Shown: one piece after another, positions 35,688 to 47,210 of the stretch
Position numbering within the stretch: position 1 is the first letter of the stretch
Layout of the letters: each line of letters starts with the position of its first letter
Assembly: GCA_013398955.1 (NCBI GenBank)
Contig: VWPU01011634.1
Location: forward strand, 62,001 to 126,000
Source: Callaeas wilsoni
Taxonomy: Eukaryota > Chordata > Aves > Passeriformes > Callaeidae
Direction of reading: 5' to 3'
DNA length: 64,000 nt
Made by a program: the position numbers and the translations under genes
Notes under the pieces: generated by a model
Seen by the model: the letters and a program-made list of their open reading frames with translations, nothing else
Database searches by the model: none
What the model was told of the DNA's origin: nothing

Positions 35688-37386
35688 GCCTAGAGCTATA
35701 GTGTGAAATCAAAGGAAATAAACTCTGTTGACGTGATCTGTAGATTATACTCTGTACATCACAGTAGGTTTCAAAGATTGTCTTTGTAAAGCTCCAAAAG
35801 AAATTTCTTTTAGTCATCAGTTATCTAAAAATCCTCACACTAGAAAAAAAAGAGCAGTTGAAATTAGGTGTAAATGAGTATGATATTCAAAGTAGATTCT
35901 CAGATGGTGTAACATGTCATAACTTCCCAGTGTAATAATGGCAGTTTATGTTAGATAAGAATCTGTTCCCTGATGATTATACCAAGGTACATAATATTAA
36001 GACCAGAAGAATGTATTCTCTTCTGCTACTGAAAGTAGTCATACTTCATTACTTGTATATGAGCTTGATGTTTTCAGCTTTGTCATTTTAATTGAAAATA
36101 AGTTTGATCCATATTCTTTTGAAAAAAGGATTATGATTGATTTTTTCATTTTAGGTATTTAAATTTGATGTATTGTCTATTTTACCATGCAGTGAATCTC
36201 TTTGCTACTTAAAAATCTCAGATTCACTGTGCTTACTGACTGTTCTAAAGAGGGAAATTAATGAAACAAACACACTTATCTTAGGAGATCAGCTGGTGTG
36301 ATCAGTGAAATACTAACTAGAGTAATTTTGATTACCTTGGAGGAAAAAATAAAAAGCTATTAATTTTTAAATTTCTTATTGTCCAGAAATAAGGAAATGT
36401 AGGAAAAGAGAATTTTTGAGAAGGAAGTCTCACAGTCTGACCTGCAATGAGAAGCGCTTGTGAATTGCTAAAAGAAGAACTCAGATAAATCAGATCATGA
36501 ATTTCTGAATAAAATCTATTTAGAAGACAGCACCTTTCATAAAATTATAAAATTTGATCACATTTGACCCAGAAATAAGATGCTGCAAAGAAAAGAAATC
36601 CTTGAGTAGGCAGTTTTAGAATTAACTGTACTTCTATGAGACTAACACAAATAGCAATAAAAAGTATCTTTTTTTAAATCAGAAAATGAAATGGAAGGTC
36701 TCATATTTTCACAAACCTGTTTCCATTTTAAAAGGCAATAAAATATAATTTCTGAATGTTTATCCCAAATAGATTTTCACTGCAAATGGTATCAAACACT
36801 TATTTTCTTGCCCTATTCTTATTGTTCTTTGTTGTGCTTCTAATCTCCTGGATTTTGGCATATCCAGATCAAGACACAGGTCACTTCTAAACCTGTAAAC
36901 ATATAGAATTGTTTACGACTTCATGAGAAGCTTTGCCTAGAAATAGGGTAAGAATCTAGGATGCCTCTGTCACAGGAGGGCATTCCTACAAAAATAATTA
37001 TCCTTCCTTTCTGGTGAGGTGGTAGCACAGATAGCTCAAAGCTTCTAAGTACTGTAAGCAAAATTGAATTTTATCACCCCAAGGATAATGACAAAATTAA
37101 TTCAGTCTTGTAGAAGAGCCAGAAGTATTCCTTCAGGTACCATTTCCCTTCCTGGCTCAAAACACTGAAATTGAACACATTCCTAATTCTGATAATGGAT
37201 AGCTACAGCCTGGTTTCCTGCACACCCTTGCTAGTCCGCTCTCTCTGACTCCCATCAATGTTGTGTATGTGACTTTCAGAAAAAAAAAACCAGCATTATT
37301 GGGAAAAAAAGTATGGTGAGGAAAAACAATCCTTGTCTCTTCCCTTCTCACACACAGTCATGTAGTGTTACAACCACATTTTTTAG

Positions 37387-37503
37387 GGAGGACTGCAGCC
37401 GCCCTTCATCCCTACAGCCACCTGGGCTAAAATGCTGGCTTTGGGCTCCATGATGGAGAGCCACAAACAGGAGCTGTGGAGCACTAGTCACACATTACTG
37501 AAG
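37387..37503 (+). other. Candidate exon: open frame with AG/GT borders, unidentified
   Basis: A 117-bp block is preceded by acattttttag and followed by gtaggta, so it has consensus splice borders. Exactly one frame is open from end to end: 39 codons, phase 0 at both ends, starting GGLQPPFIPTATWAK with a methionine at codon 16. The other two plus-strand frames contain stops. The block is markedly less AT-rich than its flanks. I do not recognise the peptide, and the pyrimidine tract before the acceptor is short. It could be a coding exon, an exon of a non-coding RNA, or chance. Confidence 0.3.
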
Positions 37504-40500
37504 GTAGGTATTTCACTTTTATTTGATTAATAGCTTCCTATCTAGAATAACTTCCCCTGAGTTATAGCACTTGACTACAGCGAGTATAGATACAAATAAT
37601 TTTGTATCATTTCATTTTTCATGAGGTAAACTGTATGAATACAGTTATAAAGCTGTGAAATCACTCAGCCACAAAAAACATTTCTGTAAAAAAATTGCAC
37701 ACAAATGCAGGTTTGCTTTTTTCCTAGAAGTTCACAAACAAAATACAAATAATTTGTTCTTATAATTAATTAAAAAATAGTGAATATTCACTGAGAAGCC
37801 AGGACACATCACCATAGTCGATGTGGCAGTTGTGTTGTTGAGACTCTTAATTATCCTCAGAGGGGAGGAAAACGGGTGGAGATTAAAAGCTATTTTATTC
37901 TGTTAGTGCTTTCTTGTGCTGTATATTTCTACCACATCCTTTGCCAGAAATTGACTTTGTCATAGGAAAATATGCCTCTTTTGATCATTGATTCAAATAG
38001 CTTGATGTGCTTTACTTCACTAAGTTAGTCTTCAGAAAAAGTAGGAATCACTTTTAAACTGACTTCAGTAGGTTTTCCATGCAGCTCAAGAAAAAATGTA
38101 GTGTTGGTATCAGTGCTCTGGCAAAGCAATCATGTTAATATGAGGAAAAAGTGATACAGCTACTATTTGCCAAACACTTAAAAGACACTTCAAGCCTAGC
38201 TTGGAATACTACTCTTTCTGAGGAGCTAGTAATACAGTCCACTGCACTAAATAACTAATTCTTAGTTTGATGAATTATCTCATTTAGGAATGACCATTCG
38301 CTTTTGTAATTCCTTGCCCCTTATTTTACTGCTTCTCCCGATAAGTCACCTTGGCTAATGTTGTCCAAAGGCTGCTTACCTCCTGAACTCAGTTTTGGGC
38401 TTCAGTAACATTTGAATTATTGAAAACTCGGACAGGGCATGATTTCTAGCATGATGCCTTGCACTGCGATGCAAATTGAAGTTGACCAGGTCATAACACC
38501 TGCATAATACCTTCCAGAACACAGGAGAATGTATCCAGACTTTGTCTTTATCCTACTGTTTCCAAATGCCTATCACCTGCCCAAAGATGTGTCTGATACA
38601 TTTGTACCACTTATTTTCAACTGTGAGGGACAGAAGCAACCTTATGAGAGTTGGACCACAGTAAGTTATGAGATGTCTGTGATTTCAAAAGTCATATTAT
38701 AAATGTTTAGATGCTTTGCTCTGGAGTTTTGACATAAATCTGTTTCTTGTTAAGTTCAGGTGATTTTGCATGCCAACAGCATTCAGTGATATACTGTGCC
38801 ATTTAGGGAAAATTTTAAATCTGATTGTTAAGAGGCCTATTTGTTTTAAAACAGCCTATTCTACCTATGATTTACTCTGGACTGAATTTACTTGGCCCAC
38901 CCATCTTCTCTTTGAGTTCACCTTCTTTGAGGCAACTTTTTCACTCTTGGTGCAAGCTTTCATTTTATAATAACTATAAATATATTTGTATATTTTATAT
39001 ATTTAAATTTATTTAATTTAAATACCTGTGAATTATCTACACAAAATTTAAAAAATGTTTTTATAACATTCAAGACTTTTTATTTCCTGTTTTAAAACTT
39101 TTCAGTGTTTGGGAGAAAAAAATATCCAGGTCTGGACTTTTGAGTCCAGCATGTCTTTCCTCTCGAAGCTCAGACCATCAGTAAGAAAAATACTGGCTGA
39201 CGTTTAAGGAGAAACACAAGAATTTTTGGCTACAAGATCAAATAGAACATCAACTAGAATGATGCTTTCATATAAGAGAATTTTGTCATGCTTTTTCACA
39301 TCTCCACAAACCACTATGGGATAAAGACAGAGTAAACTGACATTGTACTTCATTCAGATATGGCTGGGAATAATGTGACATTTTAGCTAACCAGTCTTGC
39401 AAGAGATTGTCTTCAGGGTGGTAACAAACATAGTGATGTACTCTACTGTCAGTCAGGCTTCTAACATCTTTTGCTTCTTTATGGCATATGACAGGAAACT
39501 GAGCACTATATGTGTAACTGCTGAGCAGCTTAAACTAATACTACTATGAAAAGATACAGGGTCGAACCAAATTAATACAAGTTCTTTTTCTGAGCTCAGG
39601 TACTTAGCTACAAGCTATGTTAGCATCACTCCTTCACAAGGCTCATCTGGGAGCACCCTAACAGGAGGTGCTTTCCTACTCTCAGGTGCTAGGTTTAGAT
39701 TTTGTACTTTTATTTAATTTGAACTAAATTGCTCTTGGTGAAAAATTAATTGATCTTAGGAGGAAGAAAATGAGTTTACTATTCAAACTGATTATATTCT
39801 TTTCAAACGAATATAATTTTGCTGGCATTATCCACTTTGTCAGAACAGCAAGGTTTGTGAAGGTATGTCTGTTTTAGAACAACATCTCTAAGCTTTGTCC
39901 TGGACTCAGTCACTAAAACACAAATCTTAAAAAAAACAAGAAAAAAAATTGGTGTGTTCCAGCTGAAATTACATCTTTTGGTTCTGAAAGTGTTATTTAA
40001 AAAAAATTGTTATTCTTTCCAACATGAAGTAAAACCTTTTAGGAGCCTCACTGTTTCATTTTGGAGCAGGATTTGAGACCCTTTGGTCAATGTCTAAACT
40101 CTGTTTAGGCTTGCAAAACTCCGACATAGTTTGAGATGTGCAAAGTTCTTCAGGGTCTCCTATCATGTACTTGTGGCCAATGAAATTTTGACGGTGGGGT
40201 TTCACAGGACATTGTGAAAGCAATCACCCAGAAGCTAAGCACACAAAGTGAAGATGGAAGCTTGAATATATCATTCTACAGTAGGTCTTTCAGCCTCAAG
40301 CGCATTTGCTTAATAGTTCTGCTGGTGTTTCAAGTTTGAAGAAAAGCAGTAAAGTGCTTAGCAATTGTGAAACTGAAAAATCAGTGAAATTTGAACTTAT
40401 TCCATTCCATTTTGAGATTAATTTCATAAACCTATCTTTTGCTGTGCTGAGCCACCCAGCCTGTGGCTCTCATTAATTTTGGGATTATTTTGTCAGAAGT

Positions 40501-40780
40501 ATTGCACTACTACAAAAAGACACAAGGTGTGGGTTGTTGGACAATATATTGAAAATTTAGCCTCAGAATTCCTGGGAGTTTCTCAAAAATATTAGGCCTA
40601 GGAGATAATGAAAACAATAAAAAGGAATAATATGTGTGAGGGCTTCAGTAAAAGAGCTGCCTCTCTGATCACACAAGCAAAATGCAGGAAGCCCAGCTCT
40701 TGATAACGTGGAAGGTATGATTGCTTTGTAATAAGCCATATTTGACACCCTCTTCTCCACTTTTCCTTGCTTTTCTCTTC
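37504..40780. other. Unique AT-rich stretch, nothing recognised
   Basis: Short frames only. The segment 38970-39030 is nearly pure A/T. No repeat family was identified. Confidence 0.55.
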
Positions 40781-40798
40781 TTTTTTTTTTTTTTTTTT
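40781..40798. repeat. T18 homopolymer run
   Basis: Eighteen consecutive T bases end a longer pyrimidine tract beginning near 40750. No retrocopy could be recognised next to it. Confidence 0.95.
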
Positions 40799-40849
40799 GA
40801 AGCCAGTGTAGGAGTAATACTGCTTAAATTGTGTACCGTGTGCCTGCCA

Positions 40850-42150
40850 TTGCCTGAAAATTTATGTAGCTGTTGCTATGGCTGCAGCTTCATCCACTGC
40901 ATATTTTCAGTTCTCTACAGCTAAAATGCCCTGTGGAGTACAAATTTCCACTGCAGTGGTGCAAAAGAAGCAGCATAAAATATTCTGCTCTTTGATCCAT
41001 CTTATATTTCCATGTGTAGAATGTCATATGTATTTTGAAAACGTGAGCACCGTCAGTCACCAAAAAGCCGTTTCCTTTTCTGCTAATGCTGGAGTAATTT
41101 TCTACTGTCTCTTTTCTCTTTGGTAGTTGCAGAGGGCAATATGCTTACATGGGTTTATAGAGCCTAACCTGTTTCAGCAGGTATGGGTTTGGTTCATTTT
41201 CCTTTGATTTTTAGAGCCCTCTGTTTTTCGCAGTTTAAGCACAATTGTTGAAACTTTTCTTTCAGTACTGCTAAGTGTCAGGATTTAGCATGTATAACAC
41301 TGTCTGAGGCATTTGTTCAGCTGTCTGTTGAATCCCCTGAAACTAATGCTCAGTCTCTATTAAAGTCTCAGTCCCTGGAAAGCAGAGCCCATTCTCTCCT
41401 ATAATTAATCTTGCAGGTACTGCCTTGACATTATTGGTTCACCAGCAGAGCAGAACTGCCCCAGCCATCAATAATAATTCAGCACATTAGTACAAGGCCT
41501 ATGTACACAGCCCACAGATGTAGCCGAGTTGTGTGCAGGCTCCAGCATCCTTGCTGATGGGGAAAAGAAGGAAAAAAATCTCTGCAGTCAAAAGTGTTTT
41601 GGTTGCTGGATAATTTTGCAATACAAAGGTCGCGGTGTTACTCATGCTTTGGCTTTATGTTTTTTCCTCAAATGTTGGCACTGTTTGGCACAACGTGATT
41701 GTCTGTTTACTGAATCTTTATACTAAAGCTGTTACAAATTGGCTTTCACAGATGGTGGGAGCTTCTCAGATCAGGAGAGGCAGGGAATTTATTACTCAAT
41801 ATTTCTGTATTACTGATTGGGACGTGAGAAGCATAAGCAATCTGTTCTGCAGGGTTTGAGCTCTCCCTCCTCCTTCCCCCACCCCAAAAATTATGGCTAG
41901 CTGGAGAAGGATTTTTTTTCTCATTTTGTGTAGATAGCAGCTGTGCAATTTCAAGCAGAATGTTTGCTTTGATCTTCCTTTCTTTAATTGAAATCCACAA
42001 TTATGAGATTTGTTTCTTTTATGTTTGCTAGTTTATTGGTTTAATCTACAAAATGTGCTGTCTTGCTGTCTTACACAGTTAAAGGCAACAACACAGCTGG
42101 GATTTAAATGGCAAACTTGGAGGGGGGTTGCAGTCTCTCAGGTATTGGGG
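40850..42150. promoter_or_regulatory. Candidate cluster of conserved non-coding sequence
   Basis: This segment has a more balanced base composition than its surroundings, carries no recognised repeat, and is dense in motif-like words: two TTGGCA half sites 10 bp apart (41675-41680 and 41685-41690, NFI-like), TGTTTAC at 41704-41710 (forkhead-like), several ATTAAT/AATTAT homeodomain-type cores and CAGCTG-like E-boxes. Plus- and minus-strand frames of 65-84 codons overlap it but look non-coding. The call is a reading of texture, not of alignment. Confidence 0.3.
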
Positions 42151-44586
42151 GATAAAACTTCTTTCATCTGATTTCAGATCATTATACATACAGGGTAGCA
42201 ACAAGAACCCAAACAATATGTCAACTAATTGTAAAGAATATCCCTAGGTAGCCACTTTATGCAAACTAACCACATGAAAGGAAATTTTAATATGGAGGAA
42301 AAAAATCCTGCTCTGATAGCTTATTTGGAGATTTCCTCTATTTGGAACCCTTCATTTTGATTATAGAATGCTTTCCTGGCCTCTTCAGTACCAACTCCTA
42401 CCTACCTGAGTTTAGCAGAACATTTTAGAACAGTCAGGGTATTTACAGTTCGTGGGAGGCATTGCCAAACTGTCAGATTCAAAAGATATGGCAGAGCAAG
42501 CATCTACAAGCCCAATGAACTGAGAGAAAAGCTGGAAAGAAATTCACAAAGGATTTTACCTTGTTAGGTATAACTGCTGTGAAAGAACATTAATACTTGG
42601 TCCACCTATGGATTTTTAAATTGTTTTTTAGGTAGAGAATGTCAGAAAACTCATAAAAAACTTCAGGAAAATAAAAAGTCCTTTCCCTTAGTGTCTTCGC
42701 CAAGAACTATTTCCTGACAATAGTTATAGCCAGAAAAAGAATTAGTAAATAAATTTTGAAAAATACGTTGTATGTTTTGGTAATAACTTCCTTCTCCTGT
42801 GAGATAGATGCCTCAGAATGAGATGGGTCTAGCTCTGTGATTACCGTATAACACGGTCTGCATATCAGATTACCCATCAGTATTCTACACTGTTCCTCCA
42901 ATTAAGAAAAAAAAAAGACTTCTGTAAAATCAAGTTCAATTGCATGTCTTTTGTTAAACTGCTGAAAATGGTTGAGAATTTGTTCTCAAACATATGAAGA
43001 AAACAAAATAAAGTAATTAATGAAACTGCATTACAAGTCATGGATCCATTCTGGAGTGTTCCTAGTTTATATCAGCTAATAAGCTTTCATTTAAAAGAAA
43101 CTTTTTGCTCATGCATGGAGATATTTTTTGTGATAATCTCAAATGGGAAACCTTATATAATTAATGTTGAGCAGAGCTACATCAAACATGGACCTGACTG
43201 ATACCATGTCCTAAGGCTTAGTATGGTCCTCATTTAATTCAATAAAAAAGGACTCATAGCAACTTTAGATCAATTTACAATAAAACACAAAGACAGAAAT
43301 CTGTGAAGTCAGGAGGCTAAGTCATATGGACATAGTCCCTCTACTTACTGCCTTGCAGTTCCAATGTGTGGGATAGCCAGGATAGGTTCTCTTTCAGTTA
43401 TAAAAAGCCCACGATGCTTTACAAGAACCACTCATAATCATGAAGACCTATCTCCTCTTGCTAAGATTAAATAAATAAATAAATAAATAATCCCACGCAG
43501 GTTTGTTTGCAGTGGTGATGATGGTTTGGAGAGTGAGCGCAACGTGTTTGTTAATGCAGTCCTGCAGCCCCACACCGCAGTGTTACATTGCTAAGAGCAG
43601 CCCACAGGCTTTGCACTGAGTTTGCAAGGCCTCAACTCTGAGGCATTGATCTGAACTTGTGTTTACCTGCCTGCTTCTTTCCACGCGCTTTCCATGAGTC
43701 TTTCCTATCGGTAACAAGCATTTTTATTCTGTTCTGCTTTTCCTTGTCTTATCACGGTACAACCACATTTTCACAACAGAGAGTAGTAACAAGTAGCTCA
43801 AGAAATGAAAGGCTTGTTAGTTTAATGGCTGTGGAGCTGTTGTAGTTCTGTGCACAGAGGGCAACCTCTAACATTTGTGACACTGAGAAGAATAAAATGA
43901 TAGGAATCCTAAGGACTAAAGAAGGATCAGGAATGACACAATATCTGCCCTCTCAGGTCTGACCGCAAAGAATTCTTGTCACAGGTCTCGGCCTCTGATG
44001 TCTTGCAGAGCTCTGTGTTAGACATTTTATGCCTCACTGGGCCCATGATGGACACAAAAAGTATTGGGAAAAAATACCATTTCTGTATCACTCTTATATT
44101 TTACCATAAGTTTGTCATCATTAGAAACATTTTTCATTAGAAGCATAGTTATGTCATCTTGAGACCTTTCCGTAGAAATCATAGCTATCCCCTGTAAATT
44201 CATGAATACTACAAGTATAAGAAATAGCACATATTTTTTACTATATAACACTGTGTGTCATTTCAATGTTTGTAATAAAAAGTAAAAAACTTCTCTATAT
44301 TAAGCTTCCACTATCACAGTAACTCTAATTTGAGGGTATCACATCAGAAGTCCAACCACAGTGTCAGAAAAGAAACTAACATTAAATCACTTAATTGCTT
44401 GATATGAATCACACAACTCAGCATACAAATCTGTAGAGCTAAGCAATAGCAATTTAGCTTTGCTGGATTAAAGACTTGGTCTAACTACTAAAAAATGAAA
44501 TTCAATTAAACAGCTAGATAGACATCCAAAGATTGTTAGAATTCAGTGTTAGACATAATATATATGTATTAAATTTTGGCAGTTAT
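42151..44586. other. Unique stretch, nothing recognised
   Basis: A less AT-rich patch at about 43490-43700 follows the AAAT microsatellite at 43467. It contains TGTTTACCTG near 43660, but no gene or repeat family was identified. Confidence 0.5.
43467..43490. repeat. (AAAT)n microsatellite
   Basis: Six AAAT units are present without interruption. Confidence 0.92.
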
Positions 44587-44898
44587 TCATAGAATCATAG
44601 AATAATTTAATTTTGAAAAGACTTCTCAGATCACCTAGTCAAACTGGTAACCCAGGACTGCCATATTCCCCACTAAACAAAGTCCCAAACTGCTCTGTCT
44701 ATAGGTCTTTTAAACACCTCCAGGGGTAATGATTCAATCACTTCTCTGGGCAGTCTGTTCCTGTGCTTGGCAGTTCTTTTGGTGAAGACTTTTTTTTTTC
44801 TAATGTCTAATCTAAGCTGCCCCTGTCACATCTTGAGACCGTTTCCTCTCTTCCTATCACTTGCTGCTTGGGAGAAGAGTCTGATCCCTACCTCACTA
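44587..44898 (-). mobile_element. CR1 LINE 3' fragment, older copy
   Basis: The copy is in reverse orientation with its tail at the left (tcatagaatcatagaat). Recognisable CR1 phrases in order are 'cagatcacctagtcaaac', gtcttttaaacacctccagggg, tgggcagtctgttcctgtgctt, ttctaatgtctaatctaa and gtttcctctcttcctatcactt. Divergence is visibly higher than in the copies at 24881 and 51464, so it is older or belongs to another CR1 subfamily. Confidence 0.9.
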
Positions 44899-46608
44899 AT
44901 GGCTTTGAAAAGAAACAAGAAACTCTAATGAAGGCTTAGAAGTGAGGATTTACCTTCTTAACTTGAGGTGAGTTCAACTTCACTTGGAGATTGTTGGTAT
45001 AACTTTGTCATTTCACTATATTATCAGCCTAAACCTTGTACAGTGGCATCGTGTCACCATTACAAATTTCAACAGCTGTAAATCTCATTAGACTAGATTC
45101 AAAGTACAGAGAACACATTTCCCTAAAATTCATGATAGAAAAATCTAAAGAGGAACATTTACTTCAGTACTTTCTCTGCTCTATTAGTTTGGATGATGGA
45201 GCTCAGATTCTACTCACATAACTTACTATGTCAATAATAATGGTAAATTTATAGAATTGAAGAAAACAGTGAGGAAAAAAAGACTCCTGGAAAAAATGTA
45301 ATTGTGTTACTCTACACAGTTTTGTGTGTGACCATGGAGAAATTTAAAACATAGAACAATGCAAAAGATACCTGGATCTAGAGGACATTAATATGTCCTA
45401 GAATCTTTTTTTTGGTATTGAAACCATAGATAGTTTCACAGTGAGGATATAATCACAAATACTCACAGCAGACTTCCATGAATATTGCATGAGAAAATAA
45501 TTTACACATATCTTAACCAAGTTGAAAGAAAAAATCTTGTCTCCATTCCTTTGTCTGCCCTTTTCTATAGTTTTCTTGTCCCGTTCTCCACAGTAAAATG
45601 GGATACAGTGAAGAAACGTGTGTGGAATAAAAATGTACGTTTCACCTTCTGCAAAGAAAATACTCAAACAGGTCAATCTTGGATGAATCCAAAGTATACA
45701 GTCTCAGAAGGTTTTATTCCTCCAATAACTTCCTTCAAGTAAGTGGTCTCAGGCTTAGCTTGCCAAACTTGCAGTTTGGGTATGTCAGTGGTGCAAAAAG
45801 AAGTGCAACTGAAATCTCTGCATGTTTTACCACTAAATTAAACTCAGTTTCTATAGCTGTAAATATAGACAGATCTTATACATTGAGTATCAAAAAAATC
45901 TGATATTTTTTAAAAAATCATTTTTCCGGCCAGCCAGCAGTAGTTAGGATCTCAGGCATACTTGTAAGGTTTCTCCTGAAGCTTATGAGTCTGTAGTTTC
46001 ACTGAACTAACTTATCTTTATTAAATGATATCTTGGCTACTTAAATGAATCTGCCAGCAATGATGCTATATCTCTGCATTACGGTGTAATACTTCACATG
46101 CAGGTTCATGGTCAAGAAGGCATTGCAAATTAAGCTATGATGGAAAGAATATTAAGTGGAAATAAAGAATATTTGGTGATATACATTGGATACAGCTATC
46201 TGGTGAAACAGAAACCAAACCAAGCTTGCAAGTGTAAGTGAACTAGAAGAAATTATTGACTCTGTCTGTTATTGAAGAGACAAGACAGTAAAAAGAAAAA
46301 CAAGGATGTATATAAATTCGAGTACAAAAGAGTAGGCAAACTTTAGCTTTTCAAATTCTCCTTGTTATCTGTAGAAAAAGTGGCAGTGGAATTGATTAGT
46401 AAGCATAAATACAGCTTTTAAAGCTATCATTCAAGTGAGTAAAAAAAAAAAATTAGCACTTTAGATGGAAAACTGTAAAAAGAACCAAAGTACTTCAGTG
46501 ATTTTTTTACCACTTTTATATCAATGGAAGTGTTACAAGTTTTATTTTTACCCCTAGTTCTAAGTTCAAAATTTAATTTTTCTATGTACAGTAATTTCCC
46601 ACATCCTT

Positions 46609-46650
46609 CTCTCTCTTTTTCTCTCTTTCTTTCTCTTCGTCTGTCTTTTG
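46609..46650. repeat. Polypyrimidine (CT-rich) low-complexity tract
   Basis: Almost uninterrupted C and T, mostly CTCT and TTTC words. It explains the RKREKERE-like peptide of the opposite strand. Confidence 0.88.
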
Positions 46651-47127
46651 CTAAGTAAATTGGGACAAGAGAGTTAGGAAGAAAATGAAAGAAAAAATTA
46701 CAAGAGAGAAAACAAAAAGTATGAAACACAAAGAAAGTTTTTAGAATTTCTTTTTATGTCAATGCAGATATTCTGCAAGCTCTCCTCTTGAGTACAAAAG
46801 AAGGAATAATTCATTATCAATCTTTGTGCTTGCTACTTTTTGATGATGATCTAGTAATGCACTGGCAAGAATAAAACAGGATCTATCTCAACAGTGTTTC
46901 TCTTTTTTTCTGATTTGCATGTGTCTCTGGTAGCTGCACCAGATGCATGTAGCTCAGTATAAATGCATTATCTGTCATTTGGTGTGTTTTAATGGTAGGT
47001 ACCTTGATTGGGAAGAGAGTGAAGCACCCATATTCTAAACATATATATATGTATTACAAATCTTCTCAGAATTCTGTCTGACAAAATATTTACATTCTTG
47101 TGAACTGATTTGCTCTCTCAGCCTTAA

Positions 47128-47210
47128 TGATCTGATGCAGACTGTAAACTCCTTGGGACGTTCTTTCAAGCCCTTCTATGTTTTGCACTGTGCTACTGTT
47201 TTATGTTGGT
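47128..47210 (+). mobile_element. Possible ancient amniote SINE/LINE 3'-end relic
   Basis: The phrase 'gactgtaaactccttggga' followed about 25 bp later by ctatgttttgcactgtgct resembles the conserved 3' ends of old amniote repeats (AGACTGTAAGCTC..., then TGTTTGTACAG.GCCTAGCAC). Only a weak, short match is visible. Confidence 0.35.

Larger units (their letters stand above)
33641..37386. other. Unique AT-rich stretch with small palindromes
   Basis: No gene was recognised. A plus-strand frame of 110 codons at 33799-34131 runs through a (TG)n run and carries no domain. Two palindromic structures at 35639-35687 are listed separately. Confidence 0.5.

Noticed and set aside
40781..40798. T18 run as the tail of a minus-strand retrocopy
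   Set aside because: No gene-like or SINE-like sequence could be recognised beside it and no target duplication is evident.
46427..46729. Minus-strand frame of 100 codons with an RRERKREKEREG stretch
   Set aside because: The charged stretch is the translation of a CT-rich low-complexity tract.
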